DNA of 64,000 nucleotides from Sphingomonas sp. BAUL-RG-20F-R05-02 (GCF_022662305.1 NZ_JAKNQH010000001.1:124001-188000), one strand, 5' to 3'. Positions 8,555 through 18,499 are shown, counted from the first letter of the stretch. Numbers and translations: made by a program. The notes: generated by a model from the letters alone, not told the origin.

Positions 8555-10489
8555 GTGAGCACAAACCTGATCAGCGCGGCCGATCCCGCGCCTGCTGGAG
8601 TCGATTCCACGACGTCCGGCCACGCCGCGCATGGTGGTGAGGGGCTTCCAAAGCTCGCGCTCGGCGCGATCGGGGTTGTGTTCGGCGACATCGGCACAAG
8701 TCCGCTCTACGCGTTTCGAGAGACGTTCGCCGGACACCACAAGCTCGACGTGGACGCGTTCCACATCATGGGTGTTTGCAGCCTGATTTTCTGGTCGATG
8801 CTGCTGGTCGTAACGATCCAGTACGTCACCATCATCATGCGCGCCGACAACAAGGGCGAAGGCGGCAGTCTCGCCCTGCTCGCGCTGATCTCGGGCCGCG
8901 TAAAGCAGATCCGCTGGTCACGCGGTATCGTGCTGCTCGGCGTGTTCGCGACCGCGCTGTTCTACGGCGACAGCATGATAACGCCGGCCGTTACCGTGCT
9001 CGGCGCGGTCGAGGGGCTCGCCGTCGCGCAGCCGAGCCTGTCGCATCTGGTGCTGCCGCTGTCCGGGCTCATCATCATCGCGCTGTTCGTCATCCAATCC
9101 AAGGGCACTGCCAAGATCGGCCTGTTCTTCGGACCCGTGATGCTGCTGTATTTCGTGGTGATCGCCGCGCTCGGCATCGCCAGCATCGTCAAGACGCCGG
9201 GCGTGCTTTGGGCATTGTCGCCGCATTACGCTGCCTTGTTCTTCGTTCACGATCCGCTGCGTGCGTTTCTCGCGCTGGGTTCGGTCGTGCTGGCGGTGAC
9301 GGGCGCGGAGGCGCTCTATGCCGACATGGGGCATTTCGGGCGCAACCCGATCCGCGTGTCGTGGATGTTCTTCGTGCTGCCGGCGCTGATGCTCAACTAT
9401 ATGGGGCAGGGTGCGCTGCTGTTCCGTGACGCGGGCGCGTTGGAGAGCCCATTCTACAAACTCGCCCCGGCCGGCTGGGAACTCCCGCTCGTGCTGATCG
9501 CGACGGCGGCGGCGATGATCGCCAGCCAGGCGGTAATCTCCGGCGCGTTCTCCGTCACCCAGCAGGCGATCCAGCTCGGTTTCATGCCGCGCCTGCGCAT
9601 CGAACACACCAATGCGCAGACGGCGGGGCAGATCTACATCCCGCTCATCAACTGGCTGCTGCTGACCATGGTACTGCTGCTGGTTGCGTTCTTCCGCAGT
9701 TCGTCGAACCTCACCGCCGCCTACGGTATCGCGGTTACGGGTGCGATGCTGATCGACACCTGCCTGCTGGTGGTGGTGTTGAGGCGGTTGTGGAACTGGT
9801 CGGTCTGGGCGGCGGCGCCACTGCTGGCGGTGTTCTTCCTGGTGGATGGCGCGTACTTCACGGCCAACCTCACCAAGATCGTGTCGGGCGGCTGGTTCCC
9901 GCTGCTCGCCGGCTTCATCATCTTTACGATCCTGACGACCTGGTCGAAGGGCCGTCAGTTGATGATCGCGCGGATGCGGGAGGGGGCGATGCCGATCAAG
10001 GTGTTCATCCAGTCCGCCGCCAGTGCCGCCACGCGCGTGCCCGGCACGGCCGTGTTCATGACCTCCACGCCGGAAGGTGTGCCGCACGCGCTGCTCCATA
10101 ACCTCAAGCACAACAAGGTGCTGCACGAGCGTATCGTGCTGCTGACGGTGAAGATCGTCGATGAGCCGTATGTGGCGGAAGGGCAGCGCTGCTACCTCGA
10201 GGATCTCGACCACGGCTTTCACCGCATGGTGCTGAAGTATGGCTTTATCGAGGAGCCGGACGTGCCGGTCGCGCTGGCCAACGTGCATCGCTGCGGCGCT
10301 GAGTTCCGCATGATGGACACGAGCTTCTTCCTCGCCCGGCAGACACTGCTGCCATCGTCACGCCCGGGCATGATGATCTGGCGCGAGAAGTTGTTCGCGT
10401 GGCTGTTACGTAATGCCGAAAGCGCGATGGAGTTCTTTCGTCTGCCGACCAACCGCGTCGTCGAACTCGGCAGTCAGCTGGAGATTTGA
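8555..10489 (+). CDS. kup: Low-affinity potassium transporter
   Basis: A 644-residue KUP/HAK/KT potassium uptake protein that moves K+ with protons across the inner membrane. The hallmark segment [20 protein letters not shown] opens the membrane domain near residue 30, followed by about twelve hydrophobic helices up to about residue 460 and a hydrophilic cytoplasmic C-terminal domain of about 170 residues. [18 protein letters not shown] is also characteristic. The start is GTG at 8555. The stop overlaps the TTG of the next gene (TTGA), an unusual coupling to an RNA-ligase-like protein. Confidence 0.97.
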   Translation: MSTNLISAADPAPAGVDSTTSGHAAHGGEGLPKLALGAIGVVFGDIGTSPLYAFRETFAGHHKLDVDAFHIMGVCSLIFWSMLLVVTIQYVTIIMRADNKGEGGSLALLALISGRVKQIRWSRGIVLLGVFATALFYGDSMITPAVTVLGAVEGLAVAQPSLSHLVLPLSGLIIIALFVIQSKGTAKIGLFFGPVMLLYFVVIAALGIASIVKTPGVLWALSPHYAALFFVHDPLRAFLALGSVVLAVTGAEALYADMGHFGRNPIRVSWMFFVLPALMLNYMGQGALLFRDAGALESPFYKLAPAGWELPLVLIATAAAMIASQAVISGAFSVTQQAIQLGFMPRLRIEHTNAQTAGQIYIPLINWLLLTMVLLLVAFFRSSSNLTAAYGIAVTGAMLIDTCLLVVVLRRLWNWSVWAAAPLLAVFFLVDGAYFTANLTKIVSGGWFPLLAGFIIFTILTTWSKGRQLMIARMREGAMPIKVFIQSAASAATRVPGTAVFMTSTPEGVPHALLHNLKHNKVLHERIVLLTVKIVDEPYVAEGQRCYLEDLDHGFHRMVLKYGFIEEPDVPVALANVHRCGAEFRMMDTSFFLARQTLLPSSRPGMMIWREKLFAWLLRNAESAMEFFRLPTNRVVELGSQLEI

Positions 10490-10995
10490 CCGAGCCTGCG
10501 CCAATCATCGTCACGGCGCTGTTCGGCAAGACCGATGCGGCGTTCTTCGACGACCTGCGCCGGCAGCACTTCCCGCCCGAGCGCAACCAACTTGCCGCGC
10601 ATCTGACGATGTTCCACCATCTGCCGCCTGCTATCGCGGCGGAGCTGAAGCAGCGTCTATCGGCCGAAACGCGCGGCGTGCCGGCGCCGGACGCGCGAGT
10701 CGGTGGCTTGATGTCGCTCGGCGGCGGCGTCGCGTTCCGCATCGAGAGCCCGGCGCTGACGGCGATTCGCGCCGGTCTTGCCGATGCGTTCGCAGCCCTG
10801 CTGATGCCGCAGGACAAGGCCGGCTGGCGTCCGCACGTCACCATCCAGAACAAGGTGCCGCCCGCACAGGCGAAGGCGCTGCTGCACACGCTGGAGGCGG
10901 ATTTCCGCCCGCGCACCGTGGCGATCGCCGGTCTGGCGAGCTGGTATTACCGTGGCGGGCCATGGGAACCGCTATCTCGTCACATGTTCACTTGA
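10486..10995 (+). CDS. 2'-5' RNA ligase / LigT-like phosphoesterase family protein
   Basis: A 169-residue member of the 2H phosphoesterase superfamily. The two H-x-T motifs that define the active site are present as HLTMF near residue 39 and HVTIQNK near residue 113. Family members ligate or cleave 2'-5' linked RNA or cyclic phosphates, and the cellular role in bacteria is often unknown. It starts at TTG 10486, overlapping the kup stop codon (TTGA), so translation is probably coupled. It is immediately followed by tRNA-Met, which may be coincidence. Confidence 0.87.
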   Translation: MTEPAPIIVTALFGKTDAAFFDDLRRQHFPPERNQLAAHLTMFHHLPPAIAAELKQRLSAETRGVPAPDARVGGLMSLGGGVAFRIESPALTAIRAGLADAFAALLMPQDKAGWRPHVTIQNKVPPAQAKALLHTLEADFRPRTVAIAGLASWYYRGGPWEPLSRHMFT

Positions 10996-11038
10996 CCGCG
11001 CGGTTTCCGGCACATATAGGCGCGCCTCCGAATGGCAG

Positions 11039-11115
11039 GGCGAAGTAGCTCAGCTGGTTAGAGCACGGGAATCATAATCCTGGGGTCGGGGGTTCAAGTC
11101 CCTCCTTCGCTACCA
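11039..11115 (+). tRNA. tRNA-Met (anticodon CAT)
   Basis: A 77-base cloverleaf. The acceptor GGCGAAG pairs with CTTCGCT through one G-T pair, the D-arm is GCTCAGCTGGTTAGAGC, the anticodon loop is AATCATAA with CAT, the T-loop is GTTCAAGTC, and CCA is encoded at 11113-11115. The G1-T72 pair differs from the unpaired end of an initiator tRNA, and the body resembles elongator Met rather than tRNA-Ile2, though lysidine modification cannot be excluded from sequence alone. Confidence 0.95.
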
Positions 11116-11122
11116 TTCGGAC

Positions 11123-11917
11123 CTACATCCGCGCCGCGAAGGCCCGATGCGGATCGTTCAGCACCAGCATCGTATCCCGCCGCGCCAGCGCGATGAGGCT
11201 GAGCCCGTGCGCTCGCGCACGATCCACCGCCAGCGCGGTCGGCGCGGAGATGCCGACCAGCAGCGCCGCGCCCGCCACCAGCGCCTTGTCGACCATCTCG
11301 AAGCTGATCCGCGAGGTGACGAGCAGGAACCCCGCGGCGATATCCTCCCCCGCACACGCACCGATCAGCTTGTCGAGCGCGTTGTGCCGCCCGACATCCT
11401 CGCGTGCCACCCGCACCATGCCCGCGTCGTCGCACCAGGCGGCGGCGTGCAGCGCGCCGGTGCGGGCGGTGAGCGGTTGATGCGCGCGGATCGCCTCTAG
11501 CGCGGCGAATAACGCGGCGACGGCGGTATGCGGGGCGGGAGCGGGCCGCGCGACCGGACGGACCACCTGTTCCAGCCCCGACACGCCGCACAGCCCGCAC
11601 GCCGTCTCGCTGGTGCGATGCCGCACGCGGTCGTGGATGCGGCCCGCGCACCGCTCGGCGAGGGTAGCGCGGACGATCCAGCCGGAGGGTGTCTCGAACA
11701 GATCGAGATCGAGCAGGTCGGCGATCGAATCGATCAGCCGTTCGGTGAGCAGGAAGCCGGTGGCGAGATCGGCGAGCGCGTCCGGCGTCGCCATCAGCAC
11801 CGCATAGCCGATGCCGTTGATCTCGATCGCGATCGGGGTCTCCACCGCAATCTCCCGGCTTGCCGTGTGGGCGCCGTTGCGGCTGAGCACGAGCACGGTT
11901 TCGGTGCGCGCGGTCAT
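11123..11917 (-). CDS. fdhD: Formate dehydrogenase sulfur-carrier protein FdhD
   Basis: A 264-residue sulfurtransferase that passes sulfur from a cysteine desulfurase to the molybdenum cofactor of formate dehydrogenase. The conserved CxxC pair is C107 and C110 in ETACGLCGVSGL, and VGRHNALDKLIG is the family signature further on. The start at 11917 overlaps the TGA of mobA (ATGA). A much longer open frame runs through in this direction, but it would overlap mobA completely and is rejected. No formate dehydrogenase structural gene is in the window. Confidence 0.94.
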   Translation of the reverse strand: MTARTETVLVLSRNGAHTASREIAVETPIAIEINGIGYAVLMATPDALADLATGFLLTERLIDSIADLLDLDLFETPSGWIVRATLAERCAGRIHDRVRHRTSETACGLCGVSGLEQVVRPVARPAPAPHTAVAALFAALEAIRAHQPLTARTGALHAAAWCDDAGMVRVAREDVGRHNALDKLIGACAGEDIAAGFLLVTSRISFEMVDKALVAGAALLVGISAPTALAVDRARAHGLSLIALARRDTMLVLNDPHRAFAARM

Positions 11918-12456
11918 GCCGGCAGGTCCGCCGGCGTATTGACGTTGCGTAAAGGGCCGGGCGCGGGCACCGCCGTCGCCGCGATCGATTCGGCCCAGCG
12001 GCGGATCGACAGCGCGCCGTCCTTCACACCGGTCGTGTATCCGCCCAACCGCGCCGCCAGCCCATCCGCCGCCGCAACCGGCCAGCAGCCCAGGATCGGC
12101 GCATCCGCGCAATAGGCCGGCGCGGCGGCGATCAGGGTGTCGAGTAGCGCATCCGGCACCTCCGGCATGTCGCACCCGATCGTCAGCACATGGTCGAAGC
12201 CCTCGGCGCGGGCATGGCCGAGCGCGGCGGCGATCCCGCCGAGCGGGCCAAGCCCCGCCACCGGCACATCGGCGAGCATCGGCAATCCGCCCCAGGGCCG
12301 CCCGCACACCACCATCGCGCCGACGAACGGCTCTAGCGCCGCCTGCGCATGTGCGATCAACGCTTGCCCGCCGAGCAGCGCCAGCGCCTTGTCGCTGCCG
12401 AAGCGGCTCGACGCGCCACCGGCGATGATCGCGCCGAGAAGGGTGGGATATGTCAT
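11914..12456 (-). CDS. mobA: Molybdenum cofactor guanylyltransferase
   Basis: A 180-residue nucleotidyltransferase that joins GMP to molybdopterin to make the guanine dinucleotide cofactor. The N-terminal LLGAIIAGGASSRFGSDKAL is the nucleotide-binding signature GGxSxRxGxDK. LTIGCDMPEVP gives the metal-binding Asp, and LRNVNTPADL closes the protein. The ATG at 12456 is preferred over the TTG three bases earlier. It is translationally coupled to fdhD downstream, consistent with a shared role in maturing formate dehydrogenase. Confidence 0.94.
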   Translation of the reverse strand: MTYPTLLGAIIAGGASSRFGSDKALALLGGQALIAHAQAALEPFVGAMVVCGRPWGGLPMLADVPVAGLGPLGGIAAALGHARAEGFDHVLTIGCDMPEVPDALLDTLIAAAPAYCADAPILGCWPVAAADGLAARLGGYTTGVKDGALSIRRWAESIAATAVPAPGPLRNVNTPADLPA

Positions 12457-12734
12457 CAATGCTGGCCCTTGCTGTGCCCGTACGTTGTAGCGATCGTGGC
12501 GCGCTTGTCGTCAACCAAGCCCGGCGGCAACGTATCCCTTTCTCGGCAAAGGCCGGGTTGAGTTATGGTATGCGGGTAAACGGGCGCGGTGCTGAACGCC
12601 GAAGCTCAGCCTCATTTCCACAAACCCAATCCTCGCCCGCCCCGGTTTGCGCTGGCGCCCCACGACACCCATGTTGCAATCCCCGGCGCTTGCCTCAATA
12701 GCATCGCCCGCAAAGCCCAAGCTGGAAGCCGTTC

Positions 12735-13700
12735 ATGACCACCCATACCACCCGCATGTTGATCCTCGGCTCCGGCCCGGCCGGCCTCACCGCCGCCATC
12801 TACGGCGCGCGTGCCGGCATGAAACCGATCCTCGTTCAGGGCATCCAGCCCGGTGGCCAGTTGATGACCACCACCGATGTCGAGAACTACCCCGGCTTCG
12901 CGGACGTCATCCAGGGCCCGTGGCTGATGGAGCAGATGCAGAAGCAGGCCGAGCATGTCGGCACCCGGCTGATGTACGATACCGTGGTCGAAGTCGACGT
13001 GTCGCAGCGCCCGTTCCGCCTGATCGGTGACGGCGGCGATGTGTACGAGGGCGACACGCTCGTCATCGCCACCGGCGCGCAGGCCAAGTGGCTCGGCCTC
13101 GACAGCGAGGAGGCGCTGAAGGGTAAGGGCGTCAGCGCCTGCGCGACCTGCGACGGCTTCTTCTACCGCGGCAAGAAGGTCGCGGTGATCGGCGGCGGCA
13201 ACACCGCGGTCGAAGAGGCGTTGTACCTCACCAACCACTCGCCCGACGTGACGATCATCCACCGCCGTGACCACTTCCGCGCGGAGAAGATCCTTCAGGA
13301 GCGGCTGTTCGCGCACAAGGGCGTGACCGTGTTGTGGAACAAGGAAGTCGCCGAGTTCGTCGACGGCGGCGGCACGGCGGGACTCGTCGCACTCCAGTTG
13401 CGCGATACGGTGACGGGCGAGCTGTCGCGGCTCGATACCGATGGCGGCTTCGTCGCGATCGGCCATCACCCGGCGACCGAGCTGTTCCGTGGCCACATCG
13501 CGCTCGACGAGGATCATTACATCACGGTCGAGACTGGCACGACCAAGACCAACGTCCCCGGCGTGTTCGCCTGCGGCGACGTGATGGACAAGCATTACCG
13601 CCAGGCGGTGACGGCGGCGGGCAGCGGCTGCATGGCCGCGCTCGACGCCGAGCGCTTCCTGGCGGAGCAGGATTTCAAGCTGGCCGAAGCGGCAGAGTAA
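12735..13700 (+). CDS. trxB: Thioredoxin-disulfide reductase
   Basis: A 321-residue FAD flavoprotein that reduces thioredoxin with NADPH. The FAD-binding GSGPAGLTAAIYGARAG lies at the N-terminus, the redox-active CATC is C136-A-T-C139 followed by DG, the NADPH-binding GGGNTAVEEALYL follows, and the C-terminal FAD motif is GVFACGDVMDKHYRQAVTAA. The length is normal for the family. It is preceded by a 278-base intergenic region that must carry its promoter and converges with the exosortase hydrolase 1 gene, with 39 bases between them. Confidence 0.97.
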   Translation: MTTHTTRMLILGSGPAGLTAAIYGARAGMKPILVQGIQPGGQLMTTTDVENYPGFADVIQGPWLMEQMQKQAEHVGTRLMYDTVVEVDVSQRPFRLIGDGGDVYEGDTLVIATGAQAKWLGLDSEEALKGKGVSACATCDGFFYRGKKVAVIGGGNTAVEEALYLTNHSPDVTIIHRRDHFRAEKILQERLFAHKGVTVLWNKEVAEFVDGGGTAGLVALQLRDTVTGELSRLDTDGGFVAIGHHPATELFRGHIALDEDHYITVETGTTKTNVPGVFACGDVMDKHYRQAVTAAGSGCMAALDAERFLAEQDFKLAEAAE

Positions 13701-13739
13701 AGCGCCGCTTCGCTGCCGCGCATAGGGTGGCGGCAAACA

Positions 13740-14513
13740 TCACAATGCCGCGAGGATCTGCTCCAGCAGCCAATCATCGTCGCCCGGCAGAGCGAAGCTG
13801 TGCGACACGCTGTCCAGTAACGCGACCGGCGCGATCAGCCCGGCATCCTTGATCGCGTGCCTGTACGCGATCGCGGTCGCATCGCCGTGTGCCAGCAGGA
13901 TGGTGCTGCGCGTCCCCCAGCCATGCAGCGCGGTGATCAGTCGAACAGCCAAAGCCCCTTCTTCGGGCGCGGGGGCTTGCGCAACTTTGCGCAAGCCTTT
14001 CGCGACTTTGCCTAGGCTTACCCCTCCGGTAGCGAGCCGTAGCCACTCCTTCGGCGTACGTAGCGCGGCCGCGTAACGTGCCCGAATCGCGGCGGCGGGC
14101 GGCAGATCGCCACCGCCTTCTATCACCCAGGGATTGGCGAGGATAAGCCGGTCGATGCCCGCACACTCGCCGAACAGCGCCAGCGCGGTCGCTGCATCGC
14201 AGTTGCCGAATGCCACCAGCCGGCGCAGGCCGGTCTCCGCCGTAAAGGTTGCCGCCGCCGCTGCGATGTCGGGCGCGGCACTCAGAAAGCCGCTGTTCTC
14301 GCCACTGGAATCGCCTACGCCGCGCCGGTCAAATCGGAAAACCGGCACCCCCGCCTTCGCCAAACGCTGGGCTAGCATAGCCATACCCCGATGCGCGCCA
14401 CTGCGCACCTCATTGCCGCCGGAGACGATCAGCAGGCCGGTTTCGCCGCTGGCCTCATCCAGCGTGCCGAGCAATCGCTCGCCCGCACAGGCAAAGGCGA
14501 TCAGCCGCCGCAT
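13740..14513 (-). CDS. Exosortase A system-associated hydrolase 1
   Basis: A 257-residue alpha/beta-hydrolase-fold protein of the family found next to XrtA clusters. It starts MRRLIAFACAGERLLGTLDE. GLLIVSGGNEVRSGAHRG and FRFDRRGVGDSSGE are conserved. The position of the nucleophile elbow reads FGNCDAAT, which would place Cys rather than Ser at the elbow, so hydrolytic activity should not be assumed. The start at 14513 overlaps the end of hydrolase 2 by 13 bases. Its role in exopolysaccharide building is inferred from cluster membership only. Confidence 0.88.
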   Translation of the reverse strand: MRRLIAFACAGERLLGTLDEASGETGLLIVSGGNEVRSGAHRGMAMLAQRLAKAGVPVFRFDRRGVGDSSGENSGFLSAAPDIAAAAATFTAETGLRRLVAFGNCDAATALALFGECAGIDRLILANPWVIEGGGDLPPAAAIRARYAAALRTPKEWLRLATGGVSLGKVAKGLRKVAQAPAPEEGALAVRLITALHGWGTRSTILLAHGDATAIAYRHAIKDAGLIAPVALLDSVSHSFALPGDDDWLLEQILAAL

Positions 14514-15208
14514 CGCGTGATCCATTCGGCAATGTCGTCTGCGAGTAGCGCGGCAAGCGCCAGGTCGTTGCCCGGTTCCGCCCGCCGCCACAACGGCGCG
14601 CCTTCAACCTTGCGATCCGCAGGCAGCGGGTCGCTCGCCAGCCGGAGCGTGCGCAGCGGCACGCCGATGGTCGCCGCCACCGCATCATCGTCCGCAAGCG
14701 CACCGAACAGCGGCAGCGCAATGCGGTTGCCGGCGAGGAGCATCGGCGCGTCGGTGTCTGCGTCGATCTTCACCGCGACTGTCTCGCCCCGCGCCCGCGC
14801 GCCGTTTGTCGTCGCGCGCCGCAGCTCGGCCAACACCGCCGCGCCTGCGATCGGCGCAAGTCGCCAGCGGCTCACCAGCGCCGCCTCGACATCCACGGCC
14901 GCGCCGCTGCGCAGCGCTATGCCGTGCCCGCTGCGACCCACGTGTACGACGACGGCGGCGAAGGCGGCGCGCCAATCTTCGAACCGGGCCGCTTCGGTGG
15001 GCAACAGGCTTTCACCTTGGCCCGGCAGGTCGGGCAGCGCACTGGCAATCCCGCGCGCGGCAAGCGCCCGGCACAGGCTGACCGCGAATGCGCGCAGGCG
15101 GTTGGCCTCCTCGAACAGCGGCATTGCGATGATCGCCAGCGGACCCGTATCGGGGCCGAAGCGCAGCATCGCCTCGCGGCCGCCGCGCCATTCGTAGTGG
15201 TCGATCAC
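14501..15208 (-). CDS. Exosortase A system-associated hydrolase 2
   Basis: A 235-residue alpha/beta-hydrolase-like protein from the XrtA cluster. The start is GTG at 15208. The early segment GPLAIIAMPLFEEANRLRAF and the DLPGQGES motif are typical of this subfamily. No standard GxSxG elbow is obvious in the expected region, so the catalytic competence is unclear. It lies between the acyl carrier protein gene and hydrolase 1, all on the minus strand, and together with the ligase across the divergent promoter suggests an acyl-transfer step on a small substrate. Confidence 0.85.
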   Translation of the reverse strand: MIDHYEWRGGREAMLRFGPDTGPLAIIAMPLFEEANRLRAFAVSLCRALAARGIASALPDLPGQGESLLPTEAARFEDWRAAFAAVVVHVGRSGHGIALRSGAAVDVEAALVSRWRLAPIAGAAVLAELRRATTNGARARGETVAVKIDADTDAPMLLAGNRIALPLFGALADDDAVAATIGVPLRTLRLASDPLPADRKVEGAPLWRRAEPGNDLALAALLADDIAEWITRCGG

Positions 15209-15280
15209 CGGGCGCGCGTGCGCGGGAGTGGGCGGGAGACCACGGCCACCGCCGCTAGCGCGCCCGCGTCCGCGCCACCG

Positions 15281-15568
15281 TCACTGCGGCACCTTGTCCG
15301 TCGCAAAGCGCACCAGCGCACCGAACGTCTCGAGCATCTCGCCATCGACCTCGTCGTCGTCGATCAGGATGCCGAGCCGCTCCTCCATTTCCGTCAGCAC
15401 GCCCGCCACCGCCATCGAATCCAGTTCCGGCATCGCGCCGAACAGCGGCGTCTCGCTGCGCAGTTCGGCGGCGCGCGCTTCGCTCAGTCCCAACACATCC
15501 CGCAACACGCCGCGCACGGTGGTTTCGACAATGTAAGTATCATTTGGCAGCACTGTACGCCCCGTCAT
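15281..15568 (-). CDS. Acyl carrier protein, exosortase A-associated
   Basis: A 95-residue carrier protein. The phosphopantetheine attachment Ser is S51 in ELDSMAV, inside the helix 2 signature, and the rest folds as expected into four helices with acidic faces. It is the first gene of the leftward arm of the XrtA cluster and is divergent from the acyl-CoA ligase, whose start is 100 bases away. The pair would activate a carboxylic acid and load it onto the carrier. What the acyl group is used for is not known. Confidence 0.9.
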   Translation of the reverse strand: MTGRTVLPNDTYIVETTVRGVLRDVLGLSEARAAELRSETPLFGAMPELDSMAVAGVLTEMEERLGILIDDDEVDGEMLETFGALVRFATDKVPQ

Positions 15569-15668
15569 CCTGCTTTTGCAGGCGGGTTAGAGAAAGCCAG
15601 GCCGTCTGCCAAGGGTCGCGCGAGCCGCAACCTCTTCACAGCGCAGCAGGCTCGGCTATCAGGGGTGG

Positions 15669-17174
15669 ATGATCGCGCTCGATCCCGTGCCACGTCCGAT
15701 CGATACTTTGCCTGCGCTTGGAAGTGCGGGGGCGGTGGCGCTCGCCTTACGGGATGAGACGCTTCGCTATGCCGACTTGGAAGCGCGCACCGGCGCAATC
15801 GCCGCGTGGCTCGCCAAGGCGGTGGACAAGGGAAGCCGGGTGGCGAGTTGGCTGCCCAAGACCGTGACCGCGTGCGTGCTGCCGCTCGCGGTGCCGCGTG
15901 GCGGATTGGTGCACGTGCCGGTCAATCCCGTGCTGAAACGCGGGCAGGTCTCGCACATCCTCGCCGATAGCGGCGCATCGGTGCTGGTTACGCAAGCGGC
16001 GCGGGCCGCCACGCTGGAGCCGGGTGACGTGCCGCCGGGCTGCCGGATCGTACTGGAGGAGGAGATCGTCGGCGATGACGTCCTGCCGCCATCGCAATCC
16101 GATCCGAGTACGCTGGCGGCGATCCTCTATACCTCCGGGTCTACCGGCAAGCCCAAGGGGGTGATGCTGTCCCACGCCAACCTGTGGCTGGGCGCGATCA
16201 GCGTGGCGCATTATCTGAAGATCTCGCCGGAGGATCGCGTGCTCGCCGTGCTGCCGCTGAGCTTCGATTACGGTCAGAACCAGTTGCTTTCGACCTGGGC
16301 GGCGGGGGCGAGCGTCGCCCCGCTCGATTACCTCACCGCGCGCGATGTGGTGAAGGCGGTCGAGCGGACGGGGGCGACGACGCTGGCGGGGGTACCGCCG
16401 CTGTGGGTACAGTTGCTCGACGCCGAGTGGCCGGCGGAGACGGCGGCGCGGCTGCGACGGATGACCAATTCGGGCGGTGCGCTGACCCGCCCGATCATCG
16501 CGGGGCTTCGCGCGCGCTTCCCCAAAGCAGATTTGTATCCGATGTACGGACTGACCGAGGCGTTCCGATCGACCTATCTTGCGGCCGATCTGGTCGACGC
16601 GCACCCGGACGCGATCGGTCGGGCGATCCCGTTTGCAGAGGTGATGGCGGTAGCCGCCGACGGGTCGCGCGCCGCGCCGGATGCCCCGGGCGAGCTGGTT
16701 CATGCCGGGCCGCTCGTCGCGCAGGGATATTGGCAGGACCCGGAGCGCACCGCTGCACGCTTCCGCCCCGCGCCGGATTGGACGGCGAGCGGCGGGATGG
16801 CGGTGTGGTCGGGCGATACCGTGTTCGAGGGCGCGGACGGGCTGTTCCGCTTCGTTGGGCGTGACGACGAGATGATAAAAAGCGCGGGCAACCGCATCAG
16901 CCCGACCGAGATCGAGGATGCTGTGCTGCGCGGTGGTGAGGCAGGCGAGGCGGTGGCGATCGGCGTGCCCGATGCCCGGCTCGGGCAGGTGATCGTTGTG
17001 GTGGCACGGGCGGTCGGCGATGCCGGCAGCGCGGAGGCAGCGTTGCGCGAGCGGCTGCGGCGGGAGTTGCCGAGCTTCATGCAACCGGCGCGCTATGAAT
17101 GGCGCGCGGCGCTCCCGCTCAACGCCAACGGCAAACTTGACCGCGCGACGCTGCGCCGCGAGGTGACGGCATGA
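15669..17174 (+). CDS. Acyl-CoA ligase (AMP-forming), exosortase A-associated
   Basis: A 501-residue ANL-superfamily adenylating enzyme. The AMP-binding P-loop-like motif is LYTSGSTGKPKGVMLSH, the adenylation motif is YPMYGLTEAF, and the C-terminal lysine region is PLNANGKLDR. It is the first gene of the rightward arm of the XrtA cluster, overlaps the next gene by ATGA, and faces the acyl carrier protein gene across a divergent promoter. The acid it activates is unknown. In this context the likely acceptor is the adjacent carrier protein. Confidence 0.93.
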   Translation: MIALDPVPRPIDTLPALGSAGAVALALRDETLRYADLEARTGAIAAWLAKAVDKGSRVASWLPKTVTACVLPLAVPRGGLVHVPVNPVLKRGQVSHILADSGASVLVTQAARAATLEPGDVPPGCRIVLEEEIVGDDVLPPSQSDPSTLAAILYTSGSTGKPKGVMLSHANLWLGAISVAHYLKISPEDRVLAVLPLSFDYGQNQLLSTWAAGASVAPLDYLTARDVVKAVERTGATTLAGVPPLWVQLLDAEWPAETAARLRRMTNSGGALTRPIIAGLRARFPKADLYPMYGLTEAFRSTYLAADLVDAHPDAIGRAIPFAEVMAVAADGSRAAPDAPGELVHAGPLVAQGYWQDPERTAARFRPAPDWTASGGMAVWSGDTVFEGADGLFRFVGRDDEMIKSAGNRISPTEIEDAVLRGGEAGEAVAIGVPDARLGQVIVVVARAVGDAGSAEAALRERLRRELPSFMQPARYEWRAALPLNANGKLDRATLRREVTA

Positions 17175-18430
17175 AGCCGATGGGAACGATACCTGCCGAC
17201 TATGCCGGCATGCCGCTGACGATTGCAGGACGCAGCGCGGAAGCGTGGGCGGAGGCGGCTGGCGATACGCCGCTGTTCGTCTATGATTTTGCCGCGATCG
17301 CGCGACGGATCGGGCGGTTTCGCGCGGCGTTTCCGCACGTCGATCTGCATTACGCGATCAAGGCCAATCCGTTTGCGCCGCTGCTTGAGGCAATGGCGCC
17401 GCTGGTCGATGGCTTCGATGTTGCTTCGGCTGGGGAACTGGCGCGGATCGCCGGGCTGAAATGGGGCGCGGCGGTGAGCTTCGCCGGGCCGGGCAAGCGG
17501 CGCGACGAGATCGAGGCGGCGATCCGCGCGGGCGTGACGATCAACCTCGAATCCGAAGGCGAGGCGGCGCGGGCGATCGCGATCGGTGATATGCTTGGCG
17601 TCGTGCCGCGTCTTGCCGTGCGGGTGAACCCGGAGATCGAGCTGCGCGGATCGGGGATGCGGATGGGCGGGCGCGCGTCGCCGTTTGGGATCGACGCCGA
17701 TCGCGCCGCTGCCGTTGCGAGCGAGGTGATCGAGGCGGGGGCGGATTGGCGCGGGTGGCATATCTTCGCCGGCTCGCAGGCGCTCGACGAGGGTGCGATC
17801 ATCGAAACGCAGGCGGAGACGCTGGCGCTGGCGGGCCGGCTTAGCGAGCAGGTCGGCGTTACGCCGCCGCTGGTCAATCTGGGCGGCGGGTTCGGCATCC
17901 CGTACTTCCCGGGCGAGGTGCCGCTCGATATCGAGAGCGTCGGCGCGGCGCTATGCGCGCGGCTGGCGGACCTGCCGGCGGTGCTGGCGGGCGCGCGTTT
18001 CGCGATCGAACTCGGGCGCTGGCTGGTCGGAGAGGCGGGCGTGTATCTGACGCGCGTGGTCGATCGCAAGGTGAGCCGGGGCGAGACCTTCATCGTTACC
18101 GATGGCGGCATGAACCACCAGCTTGCCGCTACCGGCAACCTCGGCACGGTGGTGCGCCGCAACTATCCGGTCGGCGTGGCGACTGCCGCCGCCGATACGT
18201 CACGGGAGGTTGCGAGCGTGGTGGGCCCGCTGTGCACGCCGCTCGACCGGCTGGCCGACCGGGTGGGGATCGCGCGGGCTGGGCCGGGCGATCTCATCGC
18301 GGTGTTCATGGCGGGGGCGTACGGGCTGTCGGCCAGCCCCGCCGGGTTCCTCGGCCATGCGGCCCCGCGCGAAATCCTGGCGGGCGTCCCGGACGTTCCT
18401 AACGCAATCTTCACCTCTCCACAGGCATAG
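17171..18430 (+). CDS. PLP-dependent decarboxylase, exosortase A-associated
   Basis: A 419-residue fold-type III PLP enzyme of the diaminopimelate/ornithine decarboxylase superfamily. The PLP-binding lysine is in LHYAIKANPFAPL, and ELGRWLVGEAGVY corresponds to the phosphate-binding EPGR region. The cluster member is distinct from lysA because it always travels with XrtA genes. It overlaps the ligase gene by ATGA. It may supply an amine or decarboxylated amino acid that the ligase and carrier protein attach to the polysaccharide. That is an inference. Confidence 0.92.
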   Translation: MKPMGTIPADYAGMPLTIAGRSAEAWAEAAGDTPLFVYDFAAIARRIGRFRAAFPHVDLHYAIKANPFAPLLEAMAPLVDGFDVASAGELARIAGLKWGAAVSFAGPGKRRDEIEAAIRAGVTINLESEGEAARAIAIGDMLGVVPRLAVRVNPEIELRGSGMRMGGRASPFGIDADRAAAVASEVIEAGADWRGWHIFAGSQALDEGAIIETQAETLALAGRLSEQVGVTPPLVNLGGGFGIPYFPGEVPLDIESVGAALCARLADLPAVLAGARFAIELGRWLVGEAGVYLTRVVDRKVSRGETFIVTDGGMNHQLAATGNLGTVVRRNYPVGVATAAADTSREVASVVGPLCTPLDRLADRVGIARAGPGDLIAVFMAGAYGLSASPAGFLGHAAPREILAGVPDVPNAIFTSPQA

Positions 18431-18499
18431 CCAGACCATCGCCGCGAGCCTGCACGCAAGACACACGCGTACAGGATGTAGCAGCAGGGAGTTTGGTGA

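Noticed and set aside
8918..10288. Long open frame antisense to kup (456 codons)
   Set aside because: Typical shadow frame of a GC-rich gene; composition is Arg/His-rich without any domain, and kup is a certain gene.
11123..12514. A single 463-codon fusion frame covering mobA and fdhD
   Set aside because: Only the fdhD part has family sense in that frame; mobA is clear in the other frame and overlaps fdhD by ATGA.
12612..13736. Long open frame antisense to trxB
   Set aside because: trxB is unambiguous and the antisense product has no recognisable motif.
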